Assembly (NCBI GenBank): GCA_021201315.1
Contig: JAJQFG010000038.1
Location: forward strand, 1 to 64,000
Length of the DNA stretch: 64,000 nucleotides
Reading direction: 5' to 3'
Source: Erysipelotrichaceae bacterium
Lineage (GTDB): Bacteria; Bacillota_I; Bacilli_A; Erysipelotrichales; Coprobacillaceae
The translations under genes were made by a program, and so were the position numbers. The notes under the pieces were generated by a model. It was not told where the DNA came from. It saw only the letters and a list, made by a program, of their open reading frames with translations, and searched no databases. Within the stretch, counting starts at the first letter, position 1. Every line of letters starts with the position of its first letter. Positions 1 to 7,244 of the stretch are shown piece after piece.

Positions 1-71
1 ATAGATTGGATGATCAATTAGAAGATGTAAAGGATAAAATCTATACAAGAGATATATATGAACGAGATTAG
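1..71 (+). CDS. C-terminal end of an unidentified protein (5' cut by window)
   Basis: The third forward frame is open from the window edge and ends in TAG at 69-71. The last 22 residues are charged and look helical (they include QLEDVKDKIYTRDIYERD). Nothing in this tail identifies the protein. A weak terminator follows at once, so the gene is the last of its transcript. From its position before the polysaccharide genes it may belong to another surface-polysaccharide operon, but that is only context. Confidence 0.5.
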   Translation, partial: RLDDQLEDVKDKIYTRDIYERD

Positions 72-73
72 CT

Positions 74-97
74 GATATTTTGATAATATCTTTTTTT
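74..97 (+). terminator. Weak Rho-independent terminator
   Basis: A 6-bp A/T-rich stem (74-79 with 85-90) with a 5-base loop is followed by seven T. It lies directly after the stop codon at 71. Confidence 0.45.
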
Positions 98-126
98 ATA
101 CGCTAAATTAGCAGGAGGTGTTATGA

Positions 127-1040
127 ATGACAGATATAAATACTTTATATCAGACCTGGCTAAAGGAAAAACAAAAAGAATTAAAACCACTTTCATATAG
201 TAAATATGAAAGTGATTTTATTAATTATATATTGCCTTTTCTAAAAGAGCATCCTATTGAAACATTAGATGAAACAATCATCAATAACTATTTCAATAAC
301 ACATTGAATCAGATATTATCAACAGATGCTCTGCAGATGCTTAAGGTTGTATTCAAGTCATTCTATAACTATGCTGAAAACAAAGGCATAGTCAGGCATC
401 TTGACTTTTCTTTGGTAAGGCACCAAAGACACATAAGAAGAATATTATTGATGAATATGAAGAAAGCATCTTGTTTGAATACTGTTCAGGTCATTATGAA
501 GCCTTAAGTGTAACTATTCTGTTATGTTTATATAGCGGTATAAGATTTACTGAAGTATGTGCTTTAAGATATAGTGATATTGATTTTAGGAATGGTGCTA
601 TTAATATCAATAAGAAAGTTCAAAGACAGGCAGATTACAATAATGAGTATGCAAAAACAAAGTTTCTAACTGTTGAACTTAAAGAACCAGAAAAAAGAAT
701 AGTTGTATTATCAAAGTTTATTAGTGATTATCTTAAGGATTATCTAATAGATGTTGATGATGATTGTTATATATTGAGTAAAAGCTTTAAGCTTCCTGAA
801 CAGAGACTGTATCAGATGAAGCTTAAAGCTCTTTGCGATAAATATCATCTGAATATTAGTTATACGATGTTAAGAAATACGTGTAAGGAAAAGTGCATAA
901 GAAGCAATATTGATATGAATACGCTACTCAATAATCTTGGCTTATCTAGAATATCTATTGATATTAAGGATACCGAAGAAAGAAATATAGCTTATAAACA
1001 GAAGGACATGAATAAGCTTATACCAGTCAGGGATATATAG
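127..1040 (+). pseudogene. Tyrosine-recombinase-like protein, frameshifted
   Basis: Two overlapping frames (127-507 and 471-1040) together match the intact 304-residue paralogue at 2544-3458 along its whole length. The break lies near 417-420: one missing A would turn the sequence into LVKAPK and rejoin the frames, giving about 304 residues. The N-terminal half resembles a SAM-like core-binding domain (KYE, ILPFLKEHPIE). The C-terminal half has the box I Arg (SGIRFTEV), but box II reads TMLRNTC, so the usual His of HxxR is Thr. I see no GHS motif and no clear nucleophile Tyr in a normal context. A strong AGGAGGTG at 113-120 precedes the start. It may be decayed, sequencing error or still used as two pieces. 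It sits just ahead of the chain-length regulator, so it may be a locus-associated DNA-binding protein rather than an active integrase. Confidence 0.75.
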
Positions 1041-1059
1041 TTAGGGGGATATATGTGCA

Positions 1060-1749
1060 ATGGAAGAAATGAATGAGGAATTAGAAATAAATCTTTTGGA
1101 TTTACTGGAATATATAAAGAAAAGGATACCAAATATTATTATAGTAACTCTGGTATGTATGATTGTAGTTGGAGCATTCACCATCTTTGTGGTACCAAAC
1201 AAATATACTTCAACTGCTAGAATCTTTCCAAAACTGGAAACAAGCAGTGATAGTGGTACTGTCAGTTCTACAAGTTCAATTAGTGTTAATACATCAATGA
1301 TCAACAATTATGTTGAATTGATTAGTGGTACAACGATTCTTGGTGAAGTTGCAGATACATTGGATATGGATAGATCAGAGATTGAAGACTGTATTAATGT
1401 TACCAATGAATCAGATACCATGATTATCAATATATCCGCAACAACCACAGATCCTAAGCTAAGCAAGGAGATTGTGGATACAGTCATTGATATATTTTAT
1501 ACAGAAATCAAAGATAAACTGGATGTAGAAAATATGATTACTGTTGATGAAGCAGAAGTAGCTACAAGTCCTTCATCACCAAACTTTTTCAGGAATCTTG
1601 CGATTGCAGGATTAATTGGATTAGTAATAAGCTGTGGGTATTGTTTTATGATGTTTATGCTGGATACACATATTCATAATAAAGAAGAAGCAGAGAAGTA
1701 TCTTGAAATACCTGTTATTGGAGTTATACCTTATTTTGAGGATAGATAA
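1060..1749 (+). CDS. Wzz/CapA-type polysaccharide chain-length regulator
   Basis: This 229-residue membrane protein has the Wzz topology: a short cytoplasmic N-terminus, a membrane helix at about 25-45, an extracellular region at about 46-175 and a second helix at about 178-198. Next to the second helix is the usual Pro-rich motif (SPSSPNFF). In Gram-positive capsule systems this protein activates the separate BY-kinase encoded next to it and sets polymer length. The kinase gene starts 14 bases downstream, as expected for a split Wzz/Wze pair. The start follows a GGGGG ribosome site at 1044-1048. The C-terminus ends in IPVIGVIPYFEDR, the short cytoplasmic tail that in this family contacts the kinase. 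Confidence 0.88.
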   Translation: MEEMNEELEINLLDLLEYIKKRIPNIIIVTLVCMIVVGAFTIFVVPNKYTSTARIFPKLETSSDSGTVSSTSSISVNTSMINNYVELISGTTILGEVADTLDMDRSEIEDCINVTNESDTMIINISATTTDPKLSKEIVDTVIDIFYTEIKDKLDVENMITVDEAEVATSPSSPNFFRNLAIAGLIGLVISCGYCFMMFMLDTHIHNKEEAEKYLEIPVIGVIPYFEDR

Positions 1750-1763
1750 AGGAGAAATCATAT

Positions 1764-2501
1764 ATGTTTAATAAAAAAACAACTAGACGTCAAAGAAAAT
1801 GCTTCAACCTTTTAACTCAAACCAACGAATCTCAGTTTGACTATGGTGAAGTCTATAGACATATCAGAACAAATATTGAATTTTCAACTGTTGATAAAGA
1901 TATAACTTCCATAGCTCTTACTTCAACACAGCCATTTGAATCCAAAACCACAACAGCTCTAAATCTAGCTATCATATTTGCAGCTAAATATGAAAGAGTA
2001 CTGATTATTGACTGTGACCTAAGTGACCTAAGGAAACCAAGACTACATCAATATCTAAACATCTCTAATCAAACAGGCCTAACCAATGCCCTAAGAGATT
2101 ATTCCAGAAACAGATTCATTAGTGAAGAACACTTCAAGAAAATCAATGATCAATCCTTTGCAGGATATCTAACAGTTCTAACATCAGGTAACAAAGTACC
2201 TAATCCTAATGAAATATTAAGTTCCAAAACATTTAAAAGTTTTATTTCTGAACTCAAAAATACATTTGATTTTATTATTATAGACTGTCCGCCAATATCC
2301 AACGTCAGTGATGCAGTACCTGTATCTCACGCAGTAGACGGAACAGTATTTATCTGCTCCACTCAGGATACCAATAGAAAAGATGCTATGAATGCCTTAG
2401 ATATGTTAAGACAAAGCAATGTCAATGTTATTGGTACAGTTCTAACAAAAGCAGATACATATCACAATGGATATGGATACGGATACGGTTATAAGTATTA
2501 G
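1764..2501 (+). CDS. Capsular tyrosine kinase (BY-kinase, Wze/CapB type)
   Basis: This cytoplasmic 245-residue ATPase belongs to the bacterial tyrosine kinase family that works with the chain-length regulator upstream. It has a Walker A-like loop (TQPFESKTTTAL, about 53-64), a Walker A' motif (VLIIDCDLSDLRKP) and a Walker B motif (FIIIDCPP). The C-terminal Tyr cluster (YHNGYGYGYGYKY) is the usual autophosphorylation site. Oddly, the Walker A loop reads ESKTT where the family normally has EGKST, so the conserved Gly before Lys is Ser; activity could be reduced. The gene is followed immediately by a strong terminator, so the wzz-wze pair forms its own short transcript with the recombinase-like gene. 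Confidence 0.88.
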   Translation: MFNKKTTRRQRKCFNLLTQTNESQFDYGEVYRHIRTNIEFSTVDKDITSIALTSTQPFESKTTTALNLAIIFAAKYERVLIIDCDLSDLRKPRLHQYLNISNQTGLTNALRDYSRNRFISEEHFKKINDQSFAGYLTVLTSGNKVPNPNEILSSKTFKSFISELKNTFDFIIIDCPPISNVSDAVPVSHAVDGTVFICSTQDTNRKDAMNALDMLRQSNVNVIGTVLTKADTYHNGYGYGYGYKY

Positions 2502-2523
2502 AAGGACTTCGTCCTTCTTTTTG
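2500..2523 (+). terminator. Rho-independent terminator after the BY-kinase gene
   Basis: An 8-bp stem (2500-2507 with 2511-2518) closes a three-base loop and is followed by a T tract. It starts at the stop codon of the kinase gene. Confidence 0.8.
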
Positions 2524-2543
2524 TATACAAAGGAGGGAGTTGT

Positions 2544-3458
2544 ATGATAGATATAGATAAATTATATAATGAATGGTTACAAGACAAGAAAACACAACTA
2601 AAACCCATATCATATGATAAATATGAAACAACTGGTAACATATACATATTACCATTTCTAAAAGAACATCCAATAGAAAACATAGATACACCTATGATAT
2701 CTACATATATAAACACACAAATAAACAATGGCTTATCTCACAATACAGCTCAAGTCATCAAAATGACATTCAAATCACTATATAACTATGCAGAAGAAAA
2801 ATATCCACTCAAACACATAGATTTCTCACTCATCAAAATACCAAGTAATCAAAAACCATCTACTTTAGATGAATACCAAGAAAAAATCATTTATAACTAT
2901 TGTTGTAACAACATAGACTCATTAAGTGTAACAATACTATTATGTCTATATGCAGGCTTAAGATTCACAGAAATATGTGCATTAAAATATAGTGATATAG
3001 ATCTAGATAATGGCTATGTCAATATTACTAAGAAAGTACAACGTAAGATAAATCGTAATAACGATTTATCTTACGTTGTATTTTCTACAGAAACTTTGGC
3101 TGCTCCAGAAAAACGAGTTGTAGGTCTATCACAATTCATTATTTCATATTTGAATGAATATATGTCATTAGGTAAACCAGACTATGACTGTTATCTATTA
3201 AATAAGAATCATAAAATACCAGAACAACGTATTTATCAAAAGAAGATAAAAAATCTAAGTAACATACTAGGATTTGAAATCAACTTTGTGATGCTAAGAA
3301 ATACATGTAAAGAAAAATGCATCAAAAACAATGTAGATATGAATACAGTATTAGATACACTAGGTATCACAAAGATAATTATTAGTGCAGATAATGATAG
3401 AAATATCGATATTACACATAATCAAAAAGAAATGAATAAACTAAATCCAAACTATTAA
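2544..3458 (+). CDS. Tyrosine-recombinase-like protein with degenerate catalytic site
   Basis: This intact 304-residue protein is paralogous to the broken gene at 127-1040. An N-terminal core-binding-like domain (about 1-100) precedes a recombinase fold at about 115-290. Box I Arg is present (AGLRFTEICALKYSD) and a Lys-rich beta hairpin follows (ITKKVQRK). Box II reads VMLRNTC, keeping the Arg but not the His of HxxR. The GHS position reads LGITKI, and no conserved nucleophile Tyr is visible; the only C-terminal Tyr is the last residue. A full strand-transfer reaction therefore seems unlikely. The ribosome site AAAGGAGGG lies at 2530-2538. A 26-bp hairpin lies inside the coding region. A terminator follows the stop, then the long leader of the main capsule operon. 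I infer a DNA-binding or regulatory role. Confidence 0.75.
   Translation: MIDIDKLYNEWLQDKKTQLKPISYDKYETTGNIYILPFLKEHPIENIDTPMISTYINTQINNGLSHNTAQVIKMTFKSLYNYAEEKYPLKHIDFSLIKIPSNQKPSTLDEYQEKIIYNYCCNNIDSLSVTILLCLYAGLRFTEICALKYSDIDLDNGYVNITKKVQRKINRNNDLSYVVFSTETLAAPEKRVVGLSQFIISYLNEYMSLGKPDYDCYLLNKNHKIPEQRIYQKKIKNLSNILGFEINFVMLRNTCKEKCIKNNVDMNTVLDTLGITKIIISADNDRNIDITHNQKEMNKLNPNY
3031..3086. repeat. 26-bp inverted repeat inside the recombinase-like gene
   Basis: Bases 3031-3056 pair with 3061-3086 around a 4-base loop (AATA). The inner 20 bp are perfect, then one G-T pair, then five more perfect pairs. The broken paralogue at the matching place (about 615-670) has no such hairpin, so it is not required by the protein family. 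The encoded residues (about 164-181) are also where the two paralogues differ most. Confidence 0.9.
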
Positions 3459-3487
3459 GGCAAGTTGATAAAACAACTTGCCTTTTG
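3457..3487 (+). terminator. Rho-independent terminator after recombinase-like gene
   Basis: A stem of about 10 bp (3458-3467 with 3474-3483, loop ATAAAA) ends in TTTT. It separates this gene from the capsule operon leader. Confidence 0.8.
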
Positions 3488-3637
3488 TATTATTATTTCA
3501 ATATTTTTTCTAAATTCGCAGAATTATTATTGAATTTTTGTTTAGGCTTTGTTATTATTAGTGTCGTGATTAACAGATATCAAAAAAGTATTTTTTGATG
3601 TTTGTTAGTTGTGAATTTGAAAAACTTAGTGATGTTT

Positions 3638-3665
3638 TTAATTGCAGCATATATGCTGCAATTAA
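3638..3665. repeat. 28-bp perfect palindrome in the capsule leader
   Basis: The sequence is self-complementary over 3638-3665, with GCAGCAT and ATGCTGC at the core. It could be a dimeric protein-binding site or, as RNA, a 12-bp hairpin with a tiny loop. It has no T tract, so it is not a terminator. Confidence 0.8.
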
Positions 3666-3827
3666 TAAAACTCTTTAATGTCGCAGATAAAAATATACTT
3701 TGACAATTAAAATCGACTAAGTACTTTTCATTGTGCTTTTTTATTTGTGTTATTGTGTCGCAGAATAAAATAAGATGTAAATGTAAAATGTGGTATATGT
3801 GATGGAGACCACACATATAGAATGTTT

Positions 3828-3889
3828 GAACATGGTTTAGATGCTCAATGAGTTTTTCTTATTGGGTAGGGATTACCATGTTCTTTTTT
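3828..3889 (+). terminator. Terminator-like attenuator just ahead of the capsule operon
   Basis: GAACATGGT (3828-3836) pairs perfectly with ACCATGTTC (3875-3883), and six T follow (3884-3889). An inner hairpin (CAATGAG with CTTATTG, 3846-3864) fills the loop. The ribosome site of the first structural gene is only about 10 bases further on, so this is a terminator inside the leader, not at the end of a gene. Confidence 0.65.
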
Positions 3890-3915
3890 GTGATTGAAGG
3901 GAGAGGAGATTGAAG

Positions 3916-4707
3916 TTGGAAACATATGTGGATGATATAAGAAACACTAGTGATGAAGTTAATAATTGTGCATTCTGTGGTAAACAGATTCAATATAAAC
4001 CTAATGTTTCCACAGATTTTAAAGTGAATAAGTATCATTTATGTAGAGAGTGTTATGAGGAGTTTTATAGTAAGGATGATGTTAAGCCTTTTTATTATGT
4101 GTTTTTAAAAAGGTTTATAGATATTTTGGGAGGACTTGTAGGATGTTGTTTTGTTGTTGTCTTTGCCATTGTTATTAAGATAGCTAATATGCTTGATGGT
4201 GATTTTGATTCAGTATTTTTTGTACAGAGTCGTATTGGCAAAGATGGCAAGATATATAAGATGTATAAGTTTAGGTCTATGGTTCCTAACGCTGAAGATG
4301 TATTAAGTAAACTTATGATGGAAGATGAAGATATCAGAAATGAGTATCTTTCAAACAAGAAACTTGTGAATGATCCAAGAGTCACAAGGATAGGACATTT
4401 TATCAGGAAAACATCCATTGATGAATTTCCACAATTCATCAATGTATTAAAGGGAGATATGTCACTTGTAGGACCAAGGCCATATCTTATTAGAGAGATA
4501 GAAGATATGGGCTTTGCTTACAACGAAATCATTAAAGTTAAACCAGGCATTACGGGACCTTGGCAAACTGGAGGAAGAAGTGATGTTCCTTTTAATGAAA
4601 GAGTGAAAATAGAAGCTAGGTATCCTAGAGAAGCTTCATTGATTGGAGATATGAAAATCTTTTTAAAAACTGTAAATATAGTTTTTAAAAAAGAGGGAGC
4701 CTTGTAA
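3916..4707 (+). CDS. Initiating phosphoglycosyl transferase with N-terminal Zn-ribbon
   Basis: This is a monotopic sugar-phosphate transferase of the bacterial sugar transferase family. It loads the first sugar phosphate onto undecaprenyl phosphate at the inner membrane face. The catalytic region shows KRFIDILGG, a single membrane-embedded helix (about 60-82), YKFRSMV, DEFPQFINVLKGD, SLVGPRPYL and PGITGPWQ. Unusually, about 55 residues before the helix form a four-Cys Zn-ribbon-like module (CAFC and CREC). The start is a TTG at 3916, seven bases after AGGAG at 3904-3908; TTG at 3910 is in frame but too close. It is the first gene of the operon running to 14221 and the only classical sugar-transferring enzyme in it. 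Confidence 0.88.
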   Translation: METYVDDIRNTSDEVNNCAFCGKQIQYKPNVSTDFKVNKYHLCRECYEEFYSKDDVKPFYYVFLKRFIDILGGLVGCCFVVVFAIVIKIANMLDGDFDSVFFVQSRIGKDGKIYKMYKFRSMVPNAEDVLSKLMMEDEDIRNEYLSNKKLVNDPRVTRIGHFIRKTSIDEFPQFINVLKGDMSLVGPRPYLIREIEDMGFAYNEIIKVKPGITGPWQTGGRSDVPFNERVKIEARYPREASLIGDMKIFLKTVNIVFKKEGAL

Positions 4708-4758
4708 GTAGATAAATATTTATAAAATATTATATTATGTGTTTTAAAGGAGTTAATA

Positions 4759-5604
4759 ATGAATGATGATATTTTAAAAAAACTACAAAATGTTGAATTA
4801 GACATTTTAAATAATGTTATTGATATATGTGATAGAAATGATCTGACTTATTTTTTGATGGATGGTTCTATGTTAGGCTGTGTAAGACATGGTGGATTTA
4901 TTCCTTGGGATGACGATGTTGATATAGGATTACCTAGACCTGATTATGATAAATTTGTGATGATTGCATCTATTGAATTACCAGAATATTTAATATTAAA
5001 AAATTATCAGAATGACAATGACTATGATCGCCTCAATACCCGTGTTGTAAATAATAATGTTAAATTATATCATAATTCCTATGTTTCAGATGAACATATG
5101 GAACCTGCTTGGATTGATATATTTCCAATTGATGGCATACCTAACAATAAATTAATTTTTGAATTACACAAGTTATGGTTTTTAATTGTAAGATTATATT
5201 ATCATTTTTCGTGTTTTGATCGTACAGTTAATCTTACTAGAAAAGATCGTACAAAATTACAAATGTTTTTAATATGGGTTGGAAAAACTTTTAAAATAGG
5301 AAGAAAGGGCGATACAAGAAAAATATTAATGTATTTAGAAAAAATATTAAAAAAATATGATTATGTAAATTCAAAATATATTGTAAATGCTTATAGTTCT
5401 TATATGTTTAAAGAGACTTATGATAAAAAATGGTTTGATAACGGGACTTTTTTACAATTTTGCAATTGCCAAATGAGAGTTCCAAAAGATTATGATAAAG
5501 TATTAACACATCTTTATGGAGAATATTTAATCCCACCTTCTGATGATAGGAAGAATAAGCATGATATTATAAAAATAGTTTTTTTGGAGAATGAAAATGT
5601 CTGA
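4759..5604 (+). CDS. LicD-family phosphotransferase (copy 1)
   Basis: This 281-residue protein has the LicD signature: DGSMLGCVRHGGFIPWDDD then VDIGLPRPDYDKF at about 33-65. LicD/FKRP-family enzymes use CDP- or CMP-activated donors (for example phosphocholine) to attach phospho-groups to glycans. The C-terminal half has the conserved lysine/arginine-rich segment and ends with LTHLYGEYLIPP, shared by all three copies. The operon also encodes nucleotidyltransferase and phosphonate enzymes, so the transferred group may be a phosphonate or polyol phosphate. Its TGA overlaps the start of the next licD gene (ATG at 5597), suggesting translational coupling. It is less similar to copies 2 and 3 than they are to each other. 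Confidence 0.85.
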   Translation: MNDDILKKLQNVELDILNNVIDICDRNDLTYFLMDGSMLGCVRHGGFIPWDDDVDIGLPRPDYDKFVMIASIELPEYLILKNYQNDNDYDRLNTRVVNNNVKLYHNSYVSDEHMEPAWIDIFPIDGIPNNKLIFELHKLWFLIVRLYYHFSCFDRTVNLTRKDRTKLQMFLIWVGKTFKIGRKGDTRKILMYLEKILKKYDYVNSKYIVNAYSSYMFKETYDKKWFDNGTFLQFCNCQMRVPKDYDKVLTHLYGEYLIPPSDDRKNKHDIIKIVFLENENV

Positions 5605-6396
5605 AGAATTGAAGATACATCGTTTAAAAGCTATTGAGGCTTTAAAAAAAAATAGATGATATTTGTAAAAAAACAATTTAACATTTTTTTGATAGCGGGT
5701 TCTGCTTTGGGTGCTATTCGTCATAATGGAATGATTCCATGGGATGATGATATCGATATAGGATTGCTCTATGATGATTGGATTCGATTAAAAGAAATTT
5801 TGCCTCAAGAATTAGTTAATAGTGATTTTGAATTTGCTGATGTAAGTGTTTGCAAAAGCTTTACTAGAATGCAAGCTAAAATATTATATAAAGGAAGAAA
5901 TTGTGTGGATTTGTTTTTAATTGCAAAATGGACAACAAATCCAGTAGACAGTGTTTTTCATTGGTATATAAGATGTCTTTCTACACGTATGCCTAAATAT
6001 TATTTAAATTATAAATCTAGTGTGAAAAGGCAGTCGGTTGGTAGAAAAATTGAAAGAATTACTGGTGAATTAATTCTAAAGTTATGGTATCTTCTAACTA
6101 AAAACATTTTTACAATTGATTTATATATACATTTGGCAAGATGGAATGAACGATATTATGAAAAAAGGAATTTTGATTGTTATATAAATTTATATAGTTG
6201 TTATTCAAGAAAAAAAGAATTGTTAAAAAAAGAATGGGTAGAGCAACTGGAGGAACATATGTTTGAAGGACAAAAATATAAAATTGTAGGACATACTCAT
6301 GAATATTTGACTCATTTATATGGTAATTATATGATACCTCCTCCAATTGAAGATCAAATTTCCTACCATGAAGAAAATTTTAATAATCAATTATAG
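5597..6396 (+). pseudogene. LicD-family phosphotransferase (copy 2), N-terminal frameshifts
   Basis: An ATG at 5597 overlaps the previous stop and begins SEELKIHRLKAIEALKK, the normal LicD N-terminus. It runs into a stop just after an A9 run (5644-5652). The remaining protein, in another frame, begins with SALGAIRHNGMIPWDDD, the core LicD motif, and stays open to 6396. The expected linking peptide (roughly IDDICKKNNLTFF) can only be read by shifting frame at the A9, A7 (5667-5673) and T7 (5684-5690) runs. An internal ATG at 5656 could make a protein lacking about 30 N-terminal residues. Explanations are decay, slipped-strand phase variation or homopolymer sequencing error. The rest is well conserved with copy 3, including the LTHLYGNYMIPP end motif. 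Confidence 0.72.
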
Positions 6397-6428
6397 ATTA
6401 ATATTATGATTAAGGGGGAGTTTGATAA

Positions 6429-7244
6429 ATGCATGATTATTTAGATGAGCATCAAGTTAAGGCAGTAATAGCATTACAGCAAACTAAAGCTCTTTGTGAA
6501 AAATATAATATTGATTATTTTTTATTAGCAGGGTCAACATTAGGAGCTATACGACATGGTGGAATGATTCCATGGGATGATGATATTGATATAGGATTTT
6601 TTTATGATGATTGGTATAGTATTAGAGAAATCTTAGCAAATGAATTAACAAAAGAGTATGTATATATTGATAACATTATAGATCCAAATTTTCCTAGATT
6701 TTTTGGTAAAATATTATGTGATCATAAAAGTTGTGTGGATATTTTTATATTAGTAAAATGGCCAGATAATTATCTTATAGGTGAATTGCATTGGATGATA
6801 AACAAAGTTGCAAAAGACTGTTATAAGTTATCTATTAACTATCAGTCGACACAAAGTAGAATAAAAACAAAGAAGCAAAAAATTGCATTTGAGTTGAGAA
6901 TGATATTAAAAAAATGTATTTATTTTGTGTTAAGTAAAATATTTAGCAGAGATGATTATATAAGATTTATAAGGTGGAATGAAAAATATTTTATGAAAAA
7001 AGATACTAATTCTTATATAAATATTTACAGTGTTTATCCTATGAAAAAAGAAATGATAAAAAAAGATTGGCTAAAAAATCCCAAAAAAGTTTTGTTTGAG
7101 GGTGAATTATATAATACTGTGTCAGATGCGGATGAATATTTAAAGCATTTGTATGGTGATTATATGAAATTACCATCAATAGAAAATCATATAAGAGTCC
7201 ATGATGAGAGGTTTGATATTGGAGATGTAAATCAAAATGAATAA
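6429..7244 (+). CDS. LicD-family phosphotransferase (copy 3)
   Basis: This intact 271-residue LicD protein carries LLAGSTLGAIRHGG and MIPWDDDIDIGFFYDDW at about 34-65, plus the C-terminal LKHLYGDYMKLP motif. It is closely related to copy 2. The ribosome site AAGGGGGAG lies at 6412-6420. Its last codons overlap the start of the Wzy gene (ATGAATAA, 7237-7244), so the two are translationally coupled. By family it should move a phospho-group from an activated nucleotide onto a glycan or lipid-linked intermediate. Three such enzymes next to phosphonate genes suggest different acceptor positions or different donors (phosphonate, glycerol phosphate); the donor cannot be told from sequence alone. Confidence 0.86.
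   Translation: MHDYLDEHQVKAVIALQQTKALCEKYNIDYFLLAGSTLGAIRHGGMIPWDDDIDIGFFYDDWYSIREILANELTKEYVYIDNIIDPNFPRFFGKILCDHKSCVDIFILVKWPDNYLIGELHWMINKVAKDCYKLSINYQSTQSRIKTKKQKIAFELRMILKKCIYFVLSKIFSRDDYIRFIRWNEKYFMKKDTNSYINIYSVYPMKKEMIKKDWLKNPKKVLFEGELYNTVSDADEYLKHLYGDYMKLPSIENHIRVHDERFDIGDVNQNE

Larger units (their letters stand above)
3459..3915 (+). promoter_or_regulatory. Non-coding leader of the capsule/phosphonate operon
   Basis: About 450 bases hold no convincing gene. They contain a terminator (to 3487), a hairpin at 3579-3599, a 28-bp palindrome at 3638-3665 and three copies of TCGCAGA (3516, 3681, 3758). A possible paired segment lies at about 3793-3819, and a terminator-like hairpin at 3828-3889. 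A promoter probably lies here, but I cannot place it with confidence. The layout resembles leaders of long polysaccharide operons that depend on processive antitermination. Confidence 0.55.

Noticed and set aside
53-130. Invertible promoter next to the recombinases
   Set aside because: I looked for matching inverted repeats flanking a promoter at both recombinase genes and found only local hairpins.
127-3458. Integrative element or phage bounded by the two recombinases
   Set aside because: Both recombinases are catalytically degenerate and read in the same direction, no att-like repeats or phage genes are visible, and the genes between them are chain-length and kinase genes.
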